Below, piece after piece: positions 11,086 to 23,369 of a stretch of 64,000 nucleotides of DNA. Under the pieces are notes generated by a model. That model made no database searches, was not told the DNA's origin, and saw nothing but the letters and a program-made list of their open reading frames with translations. The stretch comes from Orientallactaga sibirica (taxonomy: Eukaryota; Chordata; Mammalia; Rodentia; Dipodidae), in NCBI GenBank assembly GCA_036365145.1, contig JAEOAD010000018.1, positions 11,948,501 to 12,012,500 of the forward strand, in the 5' to 3' direction. The position numbers and the translations under genes were made by a program. Within the stretch, counting starts at the first letter, position 1; the number at the start of each line of letters is the position of its first letter.

Positions 11086-12680
11086 TTCCACTAAGAGTCT
11101 TCCATTATACCCAGATTTTCCAAGCCAGCCTCCCAATCATAATAACTGCTTCTTGCCATAAACTACCGTAATATTTATCTCCAACTACTCCCATTTCTCT
11201 GGCTGAGCTCCAACTGATATACTTGGGTTCACACCCTCATCTCTGTGTCCAGAGACAAAGCCCAGCTCTAAACTACCAACATTGTGGCAGTTATCAATAT
11301 CCAATTCAATGAGGTCAAACATGTCTTTTCTTTGTCAGATCTCCATGAACTCAATTCAGCAGCTTTAACTACACTCATCACAGGGAAGCAAGGTGGGTGT
11401 GCTTGTACATAAATGGCACTACGTTTCTTCTCATCTGCCTCAGGCAACAATAGCAATGCTAAGAGTAGTTAACATAGAGCAAAGCTTTACCCCATCTCAA
11501 CCAAGAACCAAGAGCTCAACAATCATGATCTTATTCAACGGGTTCATTTATAAGAGGTAGGAGTTCTTCATATATGGAAGAATTCTCAGAACACAAGAGC
11601 AGTCTAAAGATAGATGAGGCTGATCCAAGAGATGAAGAGCTCTCCATCTGTCAAGAAATGCAAGCCCAAGTTCAAGTCACTTGACAAAGAAGTTAGCATT
11701 CAGCATTGGACGTGAGCTGAAGTTGATAAGCCCTAAGCTTCCTTTTTCCAAAACTATGCTCTTTGGCAAGTCATATCCTCTCAATCATATTTTTAAATTG
11801 CTGATAAGTCTGTCCTCAAATGACTGAGTATGTTTATATTTGGACTTCTTTTTTTGAAAAGTATAAATAAAGCAATGAACCCTTACCTTTCCTTATAGCC
11901 TCTGAGAAGGGTAACCACAAAGATGTATATACACAGGTACACAATAAGTACAAGTTAATCAGAGTCAACTCTAAATTATCCACATTGACCATTTGGAGCA
12001 GGTAGAAACAGAGAAGGGCCAATATCTTTAGCTTTTAAATTCTGTGACCTGCCTCTGTGATCAAGTGGTTACACTTGACTGAAAAATTATCTATTCTTTA
12101 AATAGAATTCGATCCTCCTCTTCCTTTATAAAATTGGTAAGTTCAATTTATTAGAATTCTTAATTCAACAGAGTCAATAAGAATTATTGTCAATTTTTCT
12201 AGTTAACTTTCCCTGGACTCTTTAAAGTTCAGACCATGAAAGCAAGATTATAATTCAGAAAAGGGCAAAACTGTTGAACACAAATCCTGCCGCTGTACAT
12301 GGCTTATCAAATCAACACTACAAAAGCTAATTTCTTTGTTAACAGATGAAATGTACTTTTATTCATAAAGGAAACTCACATCAAATCTGCACATAGCAGA
12401 AGGAGACTTATTTCAGCACTGTCAACAACACTGGCCTATGGGAAGTTAGCACTTAGATAGCCCGAAGCCTTCCCTAAAAAAATGAGTGACAGGACAGTGA
12501 CCTTTGTGGGGAGCACCCGAGAATTTTAGGATACTAGGGATGAGGCATGAACCATATGCATTCATTTCCTGAGCCATGGCTAAGCAGAATGGAAAAGTTG
12601 TTTCAACATTTTAAAATATATTTTAAAATAACATAGGTTAGACAGAATGAAACACTACATCAAGGAGAGACTACTTTATA
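11086..12680. other. unique non-coding sequence
   Basis: About 1.6 kb with no recognisable repeat or gene. The short open frames here lack any protein-like feature. Confidence 0.4.
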
Positions 12681-12689
12681 AAGCAGAAG

Positions 12690-12770
12690 ACCTGAGTTTG
12701 GGATCTAAGTCAGTCCATAATAACCCATGATGCCACAGGCAAATTATTTAACTGCTCTGTGCTTTGGGGT
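12690..12770 (+). mobile_element. MIR-like fragment
   Basis: 'gacctgagtttgggatctaa' followed by 'gatgccacaggcaaattatttaactgctctgtgc' tracks MIR core text (cctgggttcgaatc... gggcaagttacttaacctctctgtgc). Confidence 0.5.
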
Positions 12771-12825
12771 CCCAGTCATAGAATTAGCTGCTGCTTGTTC
12801 ACAGCTTTCTTTCCTAAAGATATTT

Positions 12826-12846
12826 TGTTGTTGTTGTTGTTGTTGT
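12826..12846. repeat. (TTG)7 microsatellite
   Basis: Short uninterrupted TTG/GTT trinucleotide run. Confidence 0.9.
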
Positions 12847-12859
12847 AATTTTACTCATA

Positions 12860-12990
12860 GGATCTTCCTAAAGAACCTCAAAACTTGGTGCTGCTAGTTA
12901 ACATATTTTACAGATGAGAAAAATGGCATAGAAACAGCTTGTCTGGGTAGCTTCATATGGCAGAAGAAATAACATCCAAATCTAGTCCAT
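12860..12990 (-). mobile_element. MIR-like fragment, reverse
   Basis: 'atattttacagatgagaaaa' with flanking atggcatagaaacagcttg follows the reverse-complement MIR pattern (ttttacagatgaggaaactgaggc). Confidence 0.55.
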
Positions 12991-13480
12991 GGGGTTAATA
13001 TTATACTGCCTCTTAGGTTAAAAAAAATCTGAGAGTTGAACTAGATTTTCTCTCAGCACCATTGAGTTTCTATGTTCAGTGATTCTACAATGGTGCAAAT
13101 CTAATGGCCTAGCCTCAGAAGGAATAACCAACCATTTGAAGAAATGGCCTGCGAGATGTGGGTTAAATGTCAACCATGTGTGCCCTGCACATACGCTAGT
13201 ATGTCACAAGGACGAGGTGGTTTAAAGCCTGGCTTTGTCACTAACTGTACTGCATCATTCTGTGTTCAGCTTGTATTCCTTCTATTTGGTTATAACACTT
13301 TTAGGATAAAAACAGACCTACTCATCTTCGTGCTCATCCAGAGTTGTAGCATGAAAGGTATTCAATAAGGCTGTATTTAGTTAAAAGTGCTGTATTCAAT
13401 AGCATATGAGTTGCACATGTATGAAACATTTCCTTTGTATGAGGAATTTTGGGGAAAGAAGAATTTAAAAGTGAAGTTTC

Positions 13481-13482
13481 AT

Positions 13483-13525
<43 letters not shown>

Positions 13526-13527
13526 TT
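13481..13527. repeat. (ATTT)n microsatellite, tail of the adjacent B1
   Basis: About 11 tandem ATTT units leading directly into the reverse-oriented B1, so they represent its expanded A-rich tail. Confidence 0.9.
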
Positions 13528-13673
13528 TTTGGTTTTATGAGGTAGGGTCTCACTCTAGTCCAGGCTGACTTGGAATTCACTCTGTAGTCTCAGGTTGGCC
13601 TCAAACTCATAGCAATCATCCTATCTCTGCCTCCTGATGCTGGGATTAAAGGTTTGCGCCACCACACCCAGCT
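13528..13673 (-). mobile_element. B1 SINE, reverse orientation
   Basis: Near full-length: 'ggtagggtctcactctagtc', ggaattcactctgtagtctc, 'ctgcctcctgatgctgggat' and 'gcgccaccacacccagct'. A loose duplication (agtttcattta / agtttctttta) flanks the element and its tail. Confidence 0.9.
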
Positions 13674-14931
13674 CAATAGTTTCTTTTATCTGTAGCTTCA
13701 CTTCCTGCGATATCAGTAACTGCTGTCAACTGTCTAAAAATATTAAGTAGAAAATTCCAGAATTAGGATTTCATAAACTCTAAATTGTACTTTTCTGGGA
13801 TGTCCTTCACTGATTGCCTACAGCAAGGAGCAACAGCCTCCACTCCCTGCCTGCTCCTGTCCCTGCAACCTCATCTTTTCTATGGCATATCCTTGTACCT
13901 TAAATAAGACAAAGATATTTACATGGCAGCCTAATTTTCTAAGCCATAAAGTTAGACTTTTCCATCTATTCTTCTTCTTCTATAATCTCAGCTTTTAGAA
14001 TAGTGCCAAAGAGAACCATAGACAACCAAAACTGAGTAGAAATTCAATGAAAAAACAAAATGCTTTGTATTGCACAAACATTAAGCCATAATTCATCCCT
14101 GGTAAGCTGCCTGTGGCGTGTGAAACTCATTTATTGCTGATATATTTGGGCAGGCAGGTTCGAACAATGACATTGTATGGGAGTGATATGGGGGATTGGA
14201 TTCAGCAGAGTATGAGCCCAATGGGTGGAAAAAGAATCAGTCAACCCTGTGTTTGTAACTAGGTATTTGTCATTGGTATTTGCCACTCTCATGTTGCTTG
14301 AGGTCATCAGCACTGTGTAGGCCACCTGTGTGGTATTGCCAGGCAGGAGTTCTTCCTTTGCTTGCTGAGCAGATTAAGGCAGAGGTCTCTTTTTTCCCCC
14401 TTGAAATTTACCTTTTTCTAGGCCACTGCAAAGCTGTACCAGGAAACAGTCTGGTAAAGTCTCCTGTGAGACTCTCCTTCAATTGGCTCCATTCTGTCAA
14501 GATTCCTCAGGGACTCTCCATCTCATAGATCAACAAGCCCAAGTTATAATTAGGAGACACTGTGCCCAAACCTGAGTCTCCATTCCATACAATGGTTGTG
14601 TCCCACAAAAGAATAATTAGAGAAGAAAATGGAGTTGGGAAAAGTGAACTTTTAGGAGGTACTGCCTAATACACATAGACCTTATTCTGGTCCTTTAGTT
14701 GGGTGATAGATATGAAACTTTCTGTTTTGAAAACATAAGGAAAAACTCAGAGGTATGCAATGATTTGCATATGGTGAATCATATTGTTGGTAGAAGAAGG
14801 AAAAATCCAGAGTCTGCCTACCAGACTCCCAGAAACCAGAATTATCCTGTTTTCTTTTTTGCAATTACTGTACACATACAAATGACAGAGAAATGCTTCC
14901 ATGGATATTTATATTTAGACTACCATAAAAT
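13674..14931. other. unique non-coding sequence
   Basis: No recognised repeat. The interval 14120-14530 is richer in G+C than its surroundings. No exon is supported. Confidence 0.4.
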
Positions 14932-14944
14932 ATTCACTGATGTG

Positions 14945-15135
14945 GGGCTGGAGAGATGGCTTAGCAGTTAAGGCATTTGTCTGCAAAGCCAAAGAATCCC
15001 TGTTCAATTCCCCAGGACCCACGTAAGGCAGATGCACAAGAAGGCGCATATGTCTGGAGTTCATTTGCAGTGGCTGGAGGCCCTGGCGTGCCCATTCTCC
15101 CTCTCTCTCTTAAATAAATAAATAAAAATTTAAAA
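14945..15135 (+). mobile_element. DIP SINE (B2 superfamily)
   Basis: Head 'ggctggagagatggcttagc', full middle, (AAATA)n tail. It has a perfect 13-bp target-site duplication, attcactgatgtg, at 14932-14944 and 15136-15148, so this is a young insertion. Confidence 0.95.
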
Positions 15136-15406
15136 ATTCACTGATGTGTGCTTGAATTATTGCACACAGCAAGCCTTATTATACAAAATATCCAAATGTC
15201 TATCTGTATGTGCAAGAAAGAAAGAGACTGAATATGCAGATGGACAACAATGAAACCATATATAAAATAGAATCTGACCTAAAGTCGGCAGTACCCTGCC
15301 AGAAAACCAAACCCTCAGCATACATATATCACAAGCATATAGGTATATGACCATATATATACCATAAGTCCATAAGTATATAAAATAACTCTTTATACTA
15401 ATGTTT

Positions 15407-15408
<2 letters not shown>

Positions 15409-15452
<44 letters not shown>
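15409..15452. repeat. (AT)22 microsatellite
   Basis: Uninterrupted alternating AT run, self-complementary. The neighbouring 15340-15400 is also TA-rich. Confidence 0.95.
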
Positions 15453-15455
<3 letters not shown>

Positions 15456-16725
15456 ATGTCATGTGATTTATATTTGTGTATATACCTCATATATTTTGCT
15501 TAATATTTTTTTTAAATTTCTTCCTTGTAAAATTTTTATTTTAGAGTTAGTTTTAACATCTAAACACAAAAACAAGAATTTTCTAAGATGCATTAAAATA
15601 ATTGCCTGTTAAACTCTATCTATCAGTTCTGTTATCACCTAAAAGAACTTCATGTACTTCCAGCAATGTGTGTAGCTTAGTGGAAAAATACTGAGTTGAG
15701 AGTTAAAAACATTCATCTCCATCCTTCCTCTACTGTGTGGTCCAGAATGAATGATGTAGTCCCCCTGAATCCAGGATCCAAACATCCACCTCATAGTAAA
15801 ACTGAAATTCAGTGGTGTATGTGCATGAGTCAGACCCTGGCAGATGCACAGTAAATACACTTATATTTTAATTCATGAACAAAAATAGCAGGCAGCCAGG
15901 AAAAAAATTAAAACTGTAGCATCAGAATGTATTATTTGGATTTAAGCAAATCACAAAGAGTGAGGAGTGCACCATTGGTGTACCTGCGGCAGCCTGAAGA
16001 GGGTCATGTCCATATGTTCAGCACTAGCTTGGTCAAACTACGTTTTCTGAATCACAGGACAGTAGAGACAAGGAATGTTTTAAAGGGGAGGGAGAAGCAG
16101 CCTTTGGCCACTCATAACCAAACAGAATCATTACACACAGCATGTGTTCAATGGCTGCTTAGGGGGTTTTTGATTGCTGGTCAGAATTAAAGCCGAGAAA
16201 GAGATTCAGCATATGACAAAACAGCTGAATGTACTTTCACACAATTCTCCAGGAAAGTGTGGGTCTTTCAAAAGCTTAAAATAGACACTAACAGTAAGAA
16301 ATATGGAATGCAGAAATCACAAATGTACATTTTATGTGTGTGCATAATTATTTTTAACAACATGTACACTGACATGGGCCAGGTTACTTTTGAAAATGGC
16401 ATAATTAAGGTGGCTTAGTGTCAAGTGAATTCATAAATAACAAACAGGTTAATAAATCAATGGAATGTAGTTGAAAGATAGGTGAGGGGACCAACTCCCC
16501 CCACAGTGGCAGAGACTGAAATAAGTTAGGTGGATGATATTAGAGGCACAGATTCCTATTCTTCAGCCCAAGAAGCATGCAAAACTCCCAGAACAGCAGA
16601 AGGTAGTAAAAACACGGGGCAGATCAGGAAGAAAGATGCCTAGGTGAATAGGACTGGCACAAAACAAAGTTAGAGGTTGCCTTTATCCTTGGAGCCTGCA
16701 CACACTTTTGGGTACCAGGATGACC
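15453..16725. other. unique non-coding sequence
   Basis: No recognised transposon or gene in about 1.25 kb. The open frame 15927-16190 has no recognisable features. Confidence 0.4.
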
Positions 16726-16729
16726 TCGA

Positions 16730-16810
16730 GCTGGGCGTGGTGGTGTGTGCCTTTAATCCCAGCACTTGGCTGGGACAAAGTGAGGCCCTACCTTGAAAAA
16801 AACCAAAAAT
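16730..16810 (+). mobile_element. B1 SINE with internal deletion
   Basis: 'gctgggcgtggtggtgtgtg' and 'cctttaatcccagcacttgg' are joined directly to the B1 3' end 'gtgaggccctaccttgaaaa'. The middle is missing, and the A-rich tail has become a purine microsatellite. Confidence 0.85.
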
Positions 16811-16822
16811 AAAAAAAAAGAA

Positions 16823-16854
<32 letters not shown>

Positions 16855-16888
16855 AGGAAGGAAGGAAGGAAGGAAGGAAGGAAGGAAG
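16811..16888. repeat. (AAAG)n-(AAGG)n purine microsatellite
   Basis: A-rich tail of the preceding B1 passing into AAAG and then AAGG tetranucleotides. Confidence 0.95.
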
Positions 16889-16917
16889 GGCAGAGGGAAA
16901 AGGCAATTAGGATGCTG

Positions 16918-16920
<3 letters not shown>

Positions 16921-16972
<52 letters not shown>

Positions 16973-17191
16973 TATTTATTTATTTATTTGAGAGGTAGGG
17001 GGAGAGGAGGCAGACAAAGAGGGCAAGGGGGGGGGTGGAATGGGTGCACCAGGTCCTCCAGATGCTGCAAATGAACTCCAGATGCATGTGCTACCTTGTG
17101 CATCTGGCTTTATGTGGGCACTGGGGAATTGAACCTGGATCCTTTGGCTTTGTGGGCAAATGCTTTAACCACTAACCCATCTCTCCAGCCC
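16921..17191 (-). mobile_element. DIP SINE, reverse, with (TA)22 at its tail
   Basis: The left end is a TA run (16922-16965) plus (TTTA)n, then a GA-rich tract, 'aactccagatgcatgtgcta', and the head complement 'acccatctctccagccc'. Flanks aggatgctgttt (16909-16920) and aggacggtgttt (17192-17203) are a 12-bp duplication with two mismatches. Confidence 0.9.
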
Positions 17192-17344
17192 AGGACGGTG
17201 TTTAAAACCCTTCTTTAGTCACTCCTTTCATGCCTTTCCCCTCCAACATAGTAAGCAACATTCTATTTTTGAAGAGAAATGCAGTATATATTGCCAGTTC
17301 TGAAATATTTGTTTTGCCCTTTGCATAGCCAGCATCTATTTTCA

Positions 17345-17738
17345 TTTTCTTTTTATTGCATGTGTATGAATGTGTGGTATGCATGTGTGTATGTGTGCTT
17401 GTACGTGTATGAGTGCATGTTTAGGTTTGTGGGTACTCATGCACATGTGTATACATATATGTGGAGGTCAGAGGTCAACGTTTAGTGTCCTCCTTAGTAA
17501 CTCTCTACCTTGTTTTGGATATAGGGTCTCACATTGAACCTAGGACTCACAGATTCAGCTAGACTACTTAATCAGTATGTCCTAAGGAATCACCTGCCTC
17601 TGCCTCCCTAGCACTCTGAGTACAGGTATGCACTCCCACGTCCAGAATTTTTAACATGGTTGCTAGGATCCAAATTTATATCTTCATCTTTGCATGGCCA
17701 ATACTTTACCCACTCTCTGATCTCTCTCCAGCCCCAGC
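17345..17738 (-). mobile_element. B4/RSINE1-like composite SINE, reverse
   Basis: TG-rich tail (17350-17450), 'gtggaggtcagaggtcaacg', 'tagggtctcacattgaacct', 'cacctgcctctgcctcccta', and the head complement 'ctctgatctctctccagccc' at the right end. The order is the mirror of the plus-strand copies. Confidence 0.75.
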
Positions 17739-18590
17739 ATCTCAAAGTGATTTTTATACAGCATCCTATGATTCCTGTCCACATATTAAACCCTCTCATT
17801 TCCTAAATTTGGATGTCTTCCTTTCCCATTTGCTGTGTTGTACTAAAGTTGAAACAGATCTTATTTGCTTACATGTTAATATGGAAAGACATGCTGGCCA
17901 TTATCTAGCCCAAATGTTATAGATCACCAACTGGAACTCAGGAAGGTTTCCATCCAAGCCATTCTCAAGGCCATGGACACACTGAGTCTGTTCTTCTAAC
18001 TCACAGCAAAATGAGCATTTTGCTCATCTTCCCACATTCCCATGCAAGGGCTGAGCCTTGAGTTTTGCCCTAAAGTTTTTGAATGATAATACTTTATTAA
18101 AAGAGTAGTGAGAGGGGATGGTGTTCCAGAAAAAACAACAACAAAAAAAAAAAAACGTCACAGTGAATGAGAACTTGCCCCAGGCTGCCATGAGACTGAG
18201 GAAGCAGACAGATCCTATTCCATAGAATGGAACTGATCAAAGACTTGCCGAGACACATGCTCCTGGTCACTTGAACATCAGCAAGGCCAGTAGATCCCCA
18301 CAGCTTGGGTCAGTTATAAAGCACCACATACCATTCTAATGGCTTTATTTATAGTGTACTGGGAAACTATGAAAGCAATGCAGTCAGGGTCAATCAAGGG
18401 CTAGTATGATGGTTGCAACTTGAGATAGCTGCAGTGCAGTCCATCTGAGTCCATATAGATGGCATAATGAGTCAAGGGAAAAGGAGTATGGCATAGGAAT
18501 GCAACAGGAAAATTGGGAGCTGAGGCAATGTAAATCTTTAACCCACAGAAGACTCATTAAATGTGGAACCTGCCCCCAAGAAACTTAAAG
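17739..18590. other. unique non-coding sequence
   Basis: No recognised repeat apart from an A-run near 18131-18156. No gene supported. Confidence 0.4.
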
Positions 18591-18595
18591 AAATT

Positions 18596-18843
18596 GGGCT
18601 GGAGCAATGGCTTAGATAGAGGTTCAGGCACTTGCCTGCAAAGCCAAAGGACCCAGGTTCAATTCCCCAGGACCCACGTAAGCCAGATGCATAAGGGAGC
18701 ACACACATCTGGAATTTGTTTGCAGTGGCTAGAAACCTGGACATGCCTATTCTTTTTTTTTTTTTTTTTTTATCTCTCTCCCTGCCTATTTTTCTCTCTC
18801 AGATAAATAAATAAATAAAAATAAATAAATAAATACTGAAAAA
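18596..18843 (+). mobile_element. DIP SINE (B2 superfamily)
   Basis: Head 'gggctggagcaatggcttag' with a small insertion after it, 'cttgcctgcaaagccaaagg', 'aggacccacgtaagccagat', a T18 run replacing part of the CT tract, and an (AATA)n tail. Confidence 0.85.
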
Positions 18844-19000
18844 AAAAAGAAATCTACTTTCCAGACACCTTGCATCTTAGTAGACATGAGGAAAAAGATA
18901 GTAATAGAGAAGGACAGATACAAAAAAAGAGAATAATAGTAAAGTTTCAAGTATCATGCAAAACATTAACTCATTCATTCACTCATCCATTTATGTTTGT

Positions 19001-19132
19001 TTGTTTTAAGATAGTGTTTTATGTAGCCCAGGCTGATCTCAAAGTCACTATGTAGCAAGAATAACCTTGAACTCCCATTTTTCCTACTTCCAGCTTCCAA
19101 ATGCTGGGATTACAGATGTATGCCTGCCTGTC
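19001..19132 (-). mobile_element. B1 SINE, reverse, diverged
   Basis: 'tgtagcccaggctgatctca', aaagtcactatgtagc, 'ccaaatgctgggattacaga'. More diverged than other B1 copies in the window. Confidence 0.75.
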
Positions 19133-21055
19133 CATTGCTTACTCCAAAGTATTTTTGAGTCCTATATAACCAATATTTAGGCAGGAAGGGACATTTTTTT
19201 TTTTTGTTTTTGCTATATGAACATTTTAGTTACAGCAATAGTTAACGATTACATTGAAAATTTGAGTTCACTCATTATCAATAATTCATATTATGTATCA
19301 GTTCCTAATAAATCTATAATTCTAGCTGACTGCAACAAGGAAAGATTCTCTGAGGTCAAGCTTCATAGATTACCAGGGATATCCTTTCTTGCAGGTGGAA
19401 TTGTATAATACATTTTTGTATTTTTCAGCAGGCAGATCCACAGCTTTGTAGCTGAGGACAACATAGTAAATATTTGCTAAAGGCTAAATGAAAGTAATGA
19501 TCTCACCACAAAATGAAGGAGAGGAATAAAAGGGTTCTAAACTGAATCTCCCCACTACGTTTTGCCCAATAGCTTAAATGTACAGAATTAAACCCCATCA
19601 TGAAATTGAGGCACATTTAAAAATTAAATGATATCCCTTTGTCATTGGAAGGATTTATAGATGTAGATCCATGATCTGTAGTTTCATGAAAGATTGCCCA
19701 AGCCTAGCATACAAATCCTATAAATTTGGTTAACATATGTCATGATTACACAGAGAAGGCAAAACTTTGCCTTTTAGAAAACTGAAGTGTTTCAAAAGTC
19801 AGATTTCATACCAAACTTGTCTTTCACATTAAAAACAAAAATATAAGCCCTCCAGCCCTCTCCGCTCATGGTGTGAATTAAGCATTTCATATTAAAAGGG
19901 GCTTTTGCAGTTCTACTTTTACTTATCATATTATTTATCACAAGGCCACAATATTTAAAAGTAAAGAATATTTGCTTATGAAAGATAGGTTAACAGCTGG
20001 GCACACAACATTCTGTTGGAAAGTCCCACTTAAAACTTAATGTTTTCTCTTTGAACAGCAACTAGAAAGAAAAACTACAGAACACACAAGCTCAACCTGA
20101 GAGCAGAAGGGGGAAGAGGGGAATTAACAAATCTTTGAAAAATAAAGCTGCATAATCTGCTATATTTCAGGCTGCCATTATCCTCCAAATCCCCCATCTT
20201 TGTTTAAGCTATAAACGGACTCTATAAAAATCAGCTCACTGGCCTCCCCATATTATATACCTCCTTGCACAGATCAAATGAAGCTCTGGCTGAAAAACTG
20301 ATTAACAAAAACAGTTCCTTGAAACATGAGCAAGCTACTATATTTTAAGAAATGTTATCATTTCAATCCTCTTCTCCCCAGGAAATAGATCATCTTTCGA
20401 AGGAGTACACAGAACTCTGGTACTGAGCATATGCTGGCCCCTGAATTAATTTTGTTTAGAAATTTTAACACAAAGTGTTTCCTCGTGGTACTACTTTTAA
20501 ACTTGGGAGTGGAAAGTAGTAGAATATTGGGATATAACCAAGAATATCTCACATTGGCTTTCATGAACTCTTAGGCTGAAAAGAATGTCATCCATCCATC
20601 CATCCATCATCTGGGTTCTTCTGGCTTCTCTTGTTTTTGTCCTTGTGGTATGAAATGGTTCTGATTCTGGCCAGCATCACCAAAAAAATAAATTGAGGCA
20701 CATTCTCTTGGCTTTTTGGCTTTTCTCCTCATTGCAAGAATAATAAAGAGGTTCTGGGACACCCAGTATCTATGTTCTCATAGCCCCTCTTTACAAGTTC
20801 AGCCCAAATCTACGAACTCTTTTACATAGCCATGGCCCCAGAAATCTCTGCTTTGTAGTACATACCATTGGCATAAGCAGACATTACCTGATATATCAAT
20901 TCTACCAGGGCAGAGATCACTTTAATCTTCAATTCCTTCAGGATAAGCCCACCCAGCTAGGCACAATACTCAATATTTGTGCCACTCATAACATTATAGA
21001 TTTTATATAATAATATTTTGCTAAAATTTACTGAGTTTTACCAAGCACTTCACAT
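19133..21055. other. SINE-free unique sequence
   Basis: About 1.9 kb with no recent transposon. The part 19850-20350 is AT-rich, free of simple repeats and has the look of conserved non-coding DNA, which cannot be tested from one sequence. A short (CCAT)n run lies at about 20588-20607. Confidence 0.4.
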
Positions 21056-21059
21056 ATAT

Positions 21060-21200
21060 TCTTTTATGTGTTCCTCCACACAAATCTCTCAGGTGGTACT
21101 AATATCATCATTCTCTTTTATAGCTATAAAATAGAGATTTACAAAGGTTAAGTCAAGTGCGTGCTTGGGATGGAGTCAGGGTTAATTCTACAGGCTGACT
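21060..21200 (-). mobile_element. MIR-like fragment, reverse
   Basis: 'tggtactaatatcatcattc' then 'agctataaaatagagatttacaaaggttaagtca' matches the reverse MIR order (ggtactattatcatcccc... cagaggttaagtaa). Confidence 0.55.
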
Positions 21201-21644
21201 TCAGATACAATAGTTTCATCTCTTATAGCTCCTTCCCATAATGGACAGAGAAATCAGAAAAAAAGGTGTCATGTGTTATTCATTGCTCTCATATAGTTGA
21301 GGCATTTTGCTTGATGTGTACAGCAATCTTTCTCCATGAAATCTCAGGTTTGCTATGAATCTATTGTCTATTGAAATCCTTTGCTACACAGAGTTCAAGT
21401 GCCTTCTCTGAGGTCATATGGAAAGTAACGAGGTTTAAATTTAGGTGTCGATTTTTTTTTTTTCTCAATGAGGCTTGGACTTAGAGAGAAAGAGGAATAC
21501 CAGGAAAAAACAAACAGGTAAGTGGTCTTGACCATCAAAAGAAATCAGACAGGAATGAAGAAGAATGGGCAAAACAACAATGAAGGAGTAAGTAGAACCT
21601 GAAAACCCAGGGCCACAGGTGGAGCTCAGTCAGGCATTTGGTAC

Positions 21645-21845
21645 GAAACAGAATGGAATGGAATTGACTGCAATGAAATGAAGTAGAATGGAATGAAATA
21701 GAGTGGTCTGGAATACAATTGAATGGATTTGGATAGACTGGAATGGAATGGAGTGAATGGAGTAGAAATAATAGAGTGTGGTGGTACGGAATGTACTGGA
21801 ATAGAATGAACTATTGTGGAATAAAGTGATTGGAATGAAAACAAA
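21645..21845. repeat. degenerate GGAAT-type satellite block
   Basis: About 200 bases dominated by tggaatggaat-like pentamers and decamers (gaatggaatggaattg, agaatggaatgaaatag, actggaatggaatggagtg). The pentamer resembles the GGAAT repeat of mammalian classical satellites. Confidence 0.7.
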
Positions 21846-21904
21846 TGCCCCAATTCCTATGTGTTATGATCAGGTCTTTTCCAATTTCTCCCATGTTCAT
21901 GGAC

Positions 21905-22255
21905 TTAATGTTGCTGTGAATGGAATTGTGTCCCTGTGCCCTGCAATACATATGTTAAAGCTATAATGTCCAATATGATGAAACTTGGAGGTAGGGCCCT
22001 TGAGAAGTAATTACTAGAAGAGGTCATGAAAGTAGAGCCTTCAGAATGAGATTGTAAGAGATACCATCTCTCTCTCTTTTCCCGTTCTCCCTCTCTATCC
22101 ATCACACACCAGGAAGAGGTCCTATGAGCACACAGAGAAGATTGCAGCCTCCTCCAAGCCAGGAAAGGACTCCTTACCATGAACCATATCAAGTAGAAGC
22201 TTCATCTTGGACTTGTATAAAACAATACAATCTATGTTACCTTCACCCTGTCCTA
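21905..22255 (+). mobile_element. MLT1-like MaLR LTR
   Basis: Ordered landmarks of this LTR type: 'aattgtgtccctgtgccctg', acatatgttaaagct, 'gatgaaacttggaggtaggg', 'gaagtaattactagaagagg', 'caccaggaagaggtcctatg' and 'catcttggacttgtataaaa'. Diverged, non-coding, with no internal viral region next to it. Confidence 0.6.
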
Positions 22256-23365
22256 AAAGGTCTTGAGCTCCTCTCAACATATTTGAGCTTCCAACAAATA
22301 GCTTGGTCTAACCTAGGTTGCCTGCAGCTGATAACATTCTGTGAAAAATGGTTTGCCGATTTGTGCTTACCTAATTCCATTCAAAGGCCATGCCTTGGGA
22401 AAGCAAACTAGCAGGCATATAGTATAAGGTATGTGAGGCGTCTTGAACTCCTTTTCAAAACTCACCTAGTTTTTCCACAAAGCTGTGCTGAAATTCTAAG
22501 GACCTGTCAACAGAAATTCAGGACCCTTGCCTTCAAAAGTAGGTCTGTGCCTTACAAGCAGTTTTGTGTAAAGAATTTAGCCTGTCAATCTCAAGTCACT
22601 TAGATTCCAGTCTAATTGTGAATTGGAACCTGTGGCATAGAGAGAACAACTTGCTGTCTCTCTACTGACTGCTGTTTCAAGTCCTCCAGATTTATGGTTT
22701 TGCCCCCAGCTTTGCCTTTTTTCAAAGGGTCCTGGGGCTTGGTTGGAGCGCTCTTGTATAAGTGCAAATGCAATTATTAGTTCCACATGTTGGCACACCC
22801 TAAAATGGTAAAGGACAATACTATGGCCCTCACAGTAACAATGAGTTCCTTTCTGTCCCCTGCAGAGCTCCAAATGTTTCTCCGTTAGTGTGGATTTGGT
22901 CACAATGCTCTTTACCACTACAGCTTCTATTCCAGAGCACAAGGAAGCTGTGAATGCTATATAATGCATGATTATTAACCTAAGCAAGCAAATCACAGTG
23001 GCTTAGTATACTATTTTACACTAATTCAATCCTTCATTTAAAACCTTAATTATTATGCATGGATAGAATAGGACTTTATAATACAGATAGCTTGAAATTG
23101 CCCTGGCAAACTCATTACCATCCACAGTGAATGTTCTATATAGAAGTCAAATTGGAAAATGTGAGAAACTGCCTAATATAGGAAGTTTCAGTTTGTTGGG
23201 AGATGGAAGCTGAGAAGCTGAAATGACTTCTCATCTGTTTGGATAAATAAGAACATCCCTCTGAAGTGTCAGCTGTTGGGGTCCAGGCTGGGGCAGATGG
23301 TGAGGCGCATATTCTCCTCCTGAAAAGGGGCTTGACAATGAATCAAGACCAATGTAAGTTAAACA
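22256..23365. other. unique non-coding sequence
   Basis: No recognised repeat. The 139-codon minus-strand frame at 22577-22996 has no recognisable domain and sits in sequence without CpG enrichment, so I treat it as chance. Confidence 0.4.
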
Positions 23366-23369
23366 TGAA

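Noticed and set aside
22577..22996. 139-codon minus frame
   Set aside because: No domain recognised, no splice context, no promoter or CpG signal; length within chance for 64 kb.
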